64,000 nt of DNA, taken from contig CP099840.1 in assembly GCA_030062745.1 (NCBI GenBank), forward strand, positions 5,879,138-5,943,137, written 5' to 3'. Within the stretch, counting starts at the first letter, position 1. Each line of letters begins with the position of its first letter. The DNA is from Capitulum mitella. Lineage: Eukaryota > Arthropoda > Thecostraca > Pollicipedomorpha > Pollicipedidae. A model generated the notes under the pieces. That model was not told the DNA's origin. It did not search any database and worked only from the letters and a program-made list of their open reading frames with translations. Shown here in pieces: positions 58,801-64,000 of this stretch. The translations under genes and the position numbers were made by a program.

Positions 58801-58910
58801 CGCTGTACGGGAACGCCCGGGCCGTGTTCGAGGCCATTGGCGGTCCGGGCGCCGGAGGGTCCGACGAGATGGCCGTGGATGGAAACGGAGGCGGCGGAGT
58901 GGAATCGTAG
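55899..58910 (+). CDS. TTI1: TELO2-interacting protein 1 (TTT complex subunit)
   Basis: TTI1 is a HEAT-repeat protein that works with TELO2 and TTI2 and HSP90 co-chaperones to mature PIKK kinases (mTOR, ATM, ATR, DNA-PK). The coding sequence is one exon of 1003 aa (human: 1089). It starts at ATG 55899, two bases after the acceptor TTGCTTCTTTCAG, so at least one 5' non-coding exon must exist upstream. Family matches: LQEYILFPVHTILKQP near residue 60; AGDVKQGHRVL; LLGYLHVLGP-like LEGYLHVLGPHV; CRLLGCYGDL; the acidic insert before AHIQLVRDIL; CAAGDFLRRRV; NYAHTQAYKLQLACLRLLGE; and YDPDSVWLRLRRL. The first 240 nt have no CpG, but from about 56215 onward GC and CpG are extreme, with many Ala, Arg and Leu codons ending in G or C. 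No stop or frame break is seen. Confidence 0.93.
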   Translation: MENGSEKPELFNQIQQICIRIISEPTLKNVQHLDSILRDHLEKDSSMDALQEYILFPVHTILKQPKRDEGLTIACLELMMTVLERTTTHSPAMVADVFPRVFLLLGRGAGEPQPPQTSEELRLAAVRCGTALVLSCAPPALEALYSERGRLPLGHAVFHLAAAARGERSRPLRLAAIDGLLACAGAERPLPAPLRRRSSRVFVALLPGVLSALHSVFAGDVKQGHRVLARAVHAWAALVCHVLGDAAVADDAAEPEPEPADARLPAVARTEAWLRDTAARLQAMLPALTPLTRHHQADVRLSVVRLAESVLTQCARTLAGCASPLLRLLILVTCDEQPAVRRAAEAALEQVQTRVMSKTLVEAIEEDFYSLTTRLPAVVRSHDVQASLVQLSLLEGYLHVLGPHVRQLTASAAHVRRLLDCLRQVVELRTDSALVPYVTTCGPTGAADRFPDFKRFRHFDEPEVWRRVCSACRLLGCYGDLATLLELLDTEADEDRVLWNQLVLGQEPALLAARGVQPLPELHELLDPEPLLQLAEPSQPAVCRCLGLEGLAHVARVTGGRHAALHVLALCPVLEAAGGGEPLVAEAARATLAAMAGERGVAALIGDNVRRLAVHVRGRLARRRGHEAAPLLVAAVLQCSGPDALPHLEDTVRAVMRALDDDYERCGAACLAALRRTVEAVAGWFPPAEPPPAEPPPQPAVDRLLEYHRRQTALRSELARAEAEEEPEDAEEGFRQHWAQKEAAEAEPAAPDPAEEVKPDVPAHIQLVRDILLQSAHFLDCDVITVQVDVLATLSAGSRLLAAWQDELLPLAARCWQPLLRCCRAAEPLLLRHALAALHALVCAAGDFLRRRVTGGPLRPLLAWLRAQAATSAARRPAGNYAHTQAYKLQLACLRLLGEVAARLRLDVLELDELLAAALPYLGGRQPQELQAACRQLLLTVARYDPDSVWLRLRRLVDGAERDETLRPLYGNARAVFEAIGGPGAGGSDEMAVDGNGGGGVES

Positions 58911-61900
58911 CTGCTGGTGATTTTTGGTCAGGCACTAGCGGGGACGTTGAACGCTTTGAATACAAGTCTGTGATACCGTGATGGTGTTGGTCAGTGCCTG
59001 GCTGAATCTGTTCACCCTGCGCCCTGTGGCGTTTCCGCTGTGTCAGGCGGTCAGTGTGAGGCACTCCGTGAAATACCCGCGTCTAGTCTGAGATTGATGC
59101 CAGACTTGATTTTGATTTCCCATATGACGTAGGAGTGTGAATTTCTTTTTTTTAACATTTTCATTTTTTAAAACATTTTTGAAAACATTTTTAAAACATT
59201 TTCAAAAAACATTGTCTGTTTTTTTTTGTGTATGAGCTTACTGCTTACTCACGTTTCTCTCCTTATGCCATTTTTGCGACGAACACATGCAAAAGTTTTT
59301 TTTTTAGGAATAGATATTTCGGACCATCAGCGAAAAATACGTAAAAAGCCCATCAGTCCAAGGTAAAACTGCAAGCTTGTAGAGTACGAATACCCAACTC
59401 AGGACAGCTACAGATTTGTGGAAGAGTTGAGAGATGTTTCCGGCCAGGAAGGCGGCATTTGCGGACTGCGTCTAGATTTGGTTTTGTATACATGCACTCT
59501 TGAAACGAATAACGAAATGCGCCTGCAGTCTCGCGCCGCGGCGGCTCCCGGTGTGACCGCGAATTTCGCAGACGGTTTGCGCTGGTATTCGTTGTAAATA
59601 CACGGGTGCAGACCCTCTGAGAATCCCGTGAAGGACGCGGGTGCCGAAGTGCGCCTCAGACCACGAGCTGCACGCGACCTGGGCCTCACTGCGATCCGCT
59701 GCATCCATTTCAATGTACCCCGGTCTGTGGCGGTAAATGGTACGTGGTATATGGTCCGTGGTGGTTCGTGGCCCGTGGAGTATAACCCATGTTCATGACA
59801 GCACCAGTGGTTTATATTCACATAGATATAAATAACAACAGAAAGATACAGAACGATAATGGTAAACACTGACGAAAGATAACGTGATAGACCTGTAAGT
59901 TTTTCTTATCATTGTTCCTGGCGGCCCATGTGTTCGATTACTTAATAATCGATCGTATTAGGAGTCTGCGGATCATTAGTCTGATGGGAACCGTAGACGG
60001 CCTTGGTCAGACTCAGAGTATAGGCAAAGGAGGGGGGAGGGAGCAAGGTGGTCTTGCCTCTTGTGGCTGAAAATTCAACGTTTTTTCACGCGCGAAAAGC
60101 GGAAATGAACGAAAATCCCTGGAACTCGAAAATAAAGTGGCCGAAATCAGAGGAATCCTTAGTTTTAAGTGGGGCAAGTTTGTCATGGTACCCTCCTTGG
60201 CGAAATTGTGACTGTATCCCTATTCAGACGTCAGCAGCTGCCTCGACTACGCATTGAACCAGACTGCTGACTTATAGGATAGACCTGGGAGCAGCATCAG
60301 GAACATCGGAATGGTTCGTAGCCAGTGCTCAGTGTCGTGTGTCGGCGTCCAACAACTAACATTACTGCAGAAGGATAACGTATTTGGGCTGCATGATATC
60401 TTGGAACTGATATGGAGCGTAATACTCCTGGCGAGGTCTGACTCTAGGACACGCCACGTGAGTAAAAGAATATTAAATTCTCGTCGTGGATTTCCTGTAC
60501 AAAAACGCAACATATGACCGGCCTGACAAAGCGATAAAGAACACGGACCATACCGAGCATGTCCATCATTGCATGCCTTCTGTCGCTGGGCACTGCTCCA
60601 ACAGCTGAAGGCTGCCGCATGACATCTGAACCATGGCCGACAGAGCAAGGGCCGGTCAGAGACTGGTTCAGCGCTCGTTTTCGGGCTGACAGTGCCTTTA
60701 ACATCAGCACGCTGTGTGTTTGTATAACGGACTGCGATCGCGTTTATCGCCTGCTCGTATGTAGCGCGAAAAAATATCGTTGATGTTTTTTCTTCTGCAT
60801 GGCCATTTCTACATGCAGACTAGCACGAGCACTCGTCATAAACTGTTTTACCTGCAGTGACATATCCAACAGGCCGTCCTTTATTCGGCCTCTTCCAGAC
60901 AGTTAATTCAGCAGTTGTCACGCCACGAAAATCTTGCAACTTTAATTCGCGAGCCATGCGATGCAGATTTCAAGTCGAACTAAGGGCATTTTCAGCATTT
61001 AATCGCCCGACGCAGCGTCTCATCAAGCCGTTTATATAGTGGGAGCGGACTTCAGTCTTTCTGCATCAGCACTGTGCGTCCTGAACATCAGCAGCTTCAG
61101 ACCTTCCTGTTAGTCCGGGTGCTAATGTCATTTCCCGCGCACGGCACGGTAAAATAACGCCATGGACATAAAAACTGCTATGTACAGCGATTAACGAGGT
61201 TTCACGCGCAGCACGTTTTCAACAAATGAACAAACTCGACAGATCGCATTATGTCAATACCAGCATTGCGAAACTAGCCCGCCATTTCAACGGTCTTCTG
61301 CGCATTTGTGCCAGTTTTCTTGTAGACTGAGTAGGCGTGAGCTATAAGGACCATATCTGCCATTTCCTTGCAGATTTGTCGGATGTTTTCCTCTTGAAAG
61401 AGGTAAGAATGTTCAGAAAACTCCGTGTGTAGCTTTTCTGTTAGCCTTCTTCGCGGTGATGGTTTGCTCTGATTATGTAACCTGCGGGTTGGTACCTGCT
61501 GTTCAGATCAGACACTTCTGGCACACAGGAACCATCAGCTCTAGCTGTCTGCCGGTCCGAACGCCCGTAGCATGCGATGCACGCTGCCTGAAGCCCGTCA
61601 GCTTAGACACTGTAGTCAAAACTGGTCCTTCCCACACCGCTCGGCACCCATCCAAGGTGCCAGTCGCGCTGGCTTCACCGACAGGAGGCATATGGTTCAA
61701 TTTGTCATTCTGCATGTGCACGTCAGCTCTGTACGATCCCGCGACCAATGAGCGGTCAGCACGAAGAGCTCTGCGCGATCTACTGACGACCACCTGTATT
61801 ATGTAACAGCACGCGCCATCCGCACGAAGAACGCATATATGGGGTATCGGAGAGCAGCACGTACAGACTTCTGTCCCGGTGCTCGGAAGCAGGTCGCGTT

Positions 61901-64000
61901 CTCGGTAAACGATCTTAAGCCACAGCGGTCACCTGGGCGGCCTGCACCTACGTGCCGTTGATGTTCGAGAGATGGCGGACGTTGCCGTAGTATTTTTGGA
62001 CCTCGTCGGCTGTTCTGGCCATGTGGGCATGCGCGGGGATGCCGAAAATGGCAGGTCAGCTAGTGTGGAACCCAGCTTTTCGTTGCGGAGTCCGACTTTT
62101 CGGTTACTTCATCCCGAAATCATACGATAGGTATCGTCACATAATCCGTACGAAGTATTCACTGCGCGGCTACACCATACAGTCCTCTTCGGACGTGGTT
62201 ATTTTTACCTATAAGCCCCGGAAGAAGACGGATGGTTGCCACCGCCAGCCCGTTTTCAACCTGGTCAAGATGCAGCCACGAAACGAAACGAGCGTATGGC
62301 TCGTTTGATTGTGTTTCGAATAATACTTGGACTTCCCCCTTAAAGTCACCTGGTTACCCCTCAGCTCACAGACTGGGTAGTGACACACCACTTACCGTTT
62401 CCGCTGTCATTGTAGTAATTTTATAGCACTCCGGCCTGCAAACCATGCTTTTATGCCAACCTGGTCTTAAAATTGATCAGCCGTTGTTTTCTGTGACTGA
62501 TTTTCTCTTCAGATCGCGGTCGGGTCAATGAAAGGTCAGATTTCATATGGTGCTTGATTACCGTAGATCAAAGCTTTTAATCTTTGAGAATGATCAAAAC
62601 CAGTAAGATGCCTTGAAGAACACATAACGAGTCAGGTTTATTGCATTTTATTCTAAATTCGGAAATATGCTTTTAAACGTCATTTCGCATTTTTTTCGTT
62701 TCCCCTTATTTGTTCCGCAACACAAATAAAGCACAAATATACCGATATATTTCAGTATTTTGCGTACCATTATTGCAAGCTTAACCGTCAGACGTGTCCC
62801 TGATATTGCTCGTTGTCATTACTGAGTGGCTCAAAACCCCACAAAAAAAAAACAGATCTAGGAGCAGACATTTTTCTCGGAATAGTTATGTGGACACACG
62901 TGCTTGCATCCTAACTTGCCGCGAATACAGATACAAAAAGGGAAAGAGATGAACCACGTTTTAATCAAAATTTCGTGACTCGGTGCCCGCCGGTTGTGAA
63001 GTTAGTGTATCGGTCTCCAGGTAGTGTATCGGTCGGGCCGGCAGGCCGCTCAGTTGGAATTTTTACTTGAAATAAGACTAACTTGGCCTACCGCCTCGCT
63101 CGTAATCGTTGCCTTCACTGAGATCGGCGACGAACAAGTACCATGTGATCGGCTTAGTCATTTGAGACCACATCAGATGACCTGATGACCTCTCATGACC
63201 TTGGAAAGATCAAAGCTCTTTCAAAAGTATTACTCAGGATTCGGGACTTCAAGCCAAATACATCTGAAGGCGTTCAGGCTCGTTGCTGAATCGTAGCATG
63301 AAACTCTTAGATAAAGTGTTCCAAACAAGAACTTTTGGACAGTACTGGGATCACGATTATTAATGGGTCTGTTCATATATTATTTGTTTTCATAACACAG
63401 AAGTGCCTGACGTGTTCTACGCAACATGCACTTCTCGCTTGTATTACCAATTTAACTGCGACCAATTGAGTCACAGGCCTGAAAGGAAAATTGTTATGGC
63501 GCGGTGTAATGCCATTTTTCTCTTAAATCAGTTCTTTTTTAAAGCGCTTATGCATGGTGACTGCTTTTGACATTTATCAACGTGCATACGGTTTCCAAAG
63601 GTAGAGGTTCCCTTAAATGGATTATTTCAAACATCGTATCAATGCTCTGTTTGGAATCCAGTGGCAGACTGTTAGCCGGAGGGGACAAAATGAAGTGTAT
63701 AATGCATACGCCTACTAAAAGACCATGCTAAAAAAGACGCTGATTCATGCATCGCTAAAGCTGCCATGCCACACGACTGTACCAGTTTTGAAGTCGGTGA
63801 AGCATTGGGCGCACCTGCCCTGTGAGTCATCAACTTTCACAACTGTTGCAAAACTTGCTAAAGACATCGCTCCTTACGTTTCTCCCAGTCATTTCTAGGT
63901 CGCTCCAACCTAGGGTCTATAAACGGCAAAACCCACCTGACGACTGTCGGGCACGTGTCCAACGACAGCAGCTACATATCTACATCGATAATGCTTTCAT
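58911..64000. other. No gene recognised
   Basis: TTI1's 3' UTR must lie at the left end, but no AATAAA follows closely; AATACA at about 58957 is a possible variant signal. The rest shows ordinary CpG content, short frames on both strands without recognisable domains (for example 59408-59869 minus and 61456-61806 plus), and GGTCA/TGACC words at 63.15-63.23 kb like those of the interspersed repeat at 28.6 kb. I cannot support any gene here. Confidence 0.5.

Overview
This is nuclear DNA from an animal, almost certainly an arthropod. The evidence is intron-rich genes with GT-AG introns, an r-type (Gq-coupled) opsin, a secreted protein of the JHBP/mite group-7-allergen fold, IQGAP (lost in flies but kept in crustaceans) and many short degenerate repeats. 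Very high GC in exons and many CpGs would suit a crustacean such as a barnacle, but I cannot fix the species from the sequence.

Layout. (1) 3.2-23.6 kb, minus strand: the N-terminal half of an IQGAP scaffold gene, with 17 coding exons placed by family alignment and splice phase plus a possible 4-nt first coding exon. The RasGAP and RasGAP-C parts lie beyond the left edge or are missing. Two exons each carry one base too many. (2) 17.16-18.75 kb, plus strand: a complete two-exon opsin, nested antisense inside a 4.6-kb IQGAP intron. (3) 5.6-8.1 kb: a large inverted-repeat element in another IQGAP intron, enclosing the remains of a repetitive arthropod hypothetical ORF. (4) 23.6-30.5 kb: no recognised gene. 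(5) 30.87-34.82 kb, plus strand: an eight-exon gene for a secreted 455-aa protein with two tandem TULIP-type domains; a 42-bp minisatellite runs up to its start codon. (6) 35-42.2 kb: intergenic, including about 1.6 kb with no CpG at all. (7) 42.2-53.1 kb, minus strand: a complete 12-exon SDHA gene (mitochondrial complex II flavoprotein); its intron 1 holds a 2.1-kb foldback element. (8) 53.1-55.9 kb: a CpG-rich stretch that may be a shared promoter, then a 1.2-kb piggyBac-type MITE with TTAA duplications. (9) 55.90-58.91 kb, plus strand: TTI1, the TELO2-interacting HEAT-repeat protein, in one coding exon. (10) 58.9-64 kb: nothing recognised.

The genes do not form a pathway. Two features organise the region: nesting and insertion within large introns, and a sharp mosaic of CpG-free and CpG-saturated DNA. 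CpG deserts cover SDHA intron 1, the first 240 nt of TTI1 coding sequence and an unexplained block at 38.5-40.1 kb. This suggests germline methylation targeted to the 5' parts of housekeeping genes.
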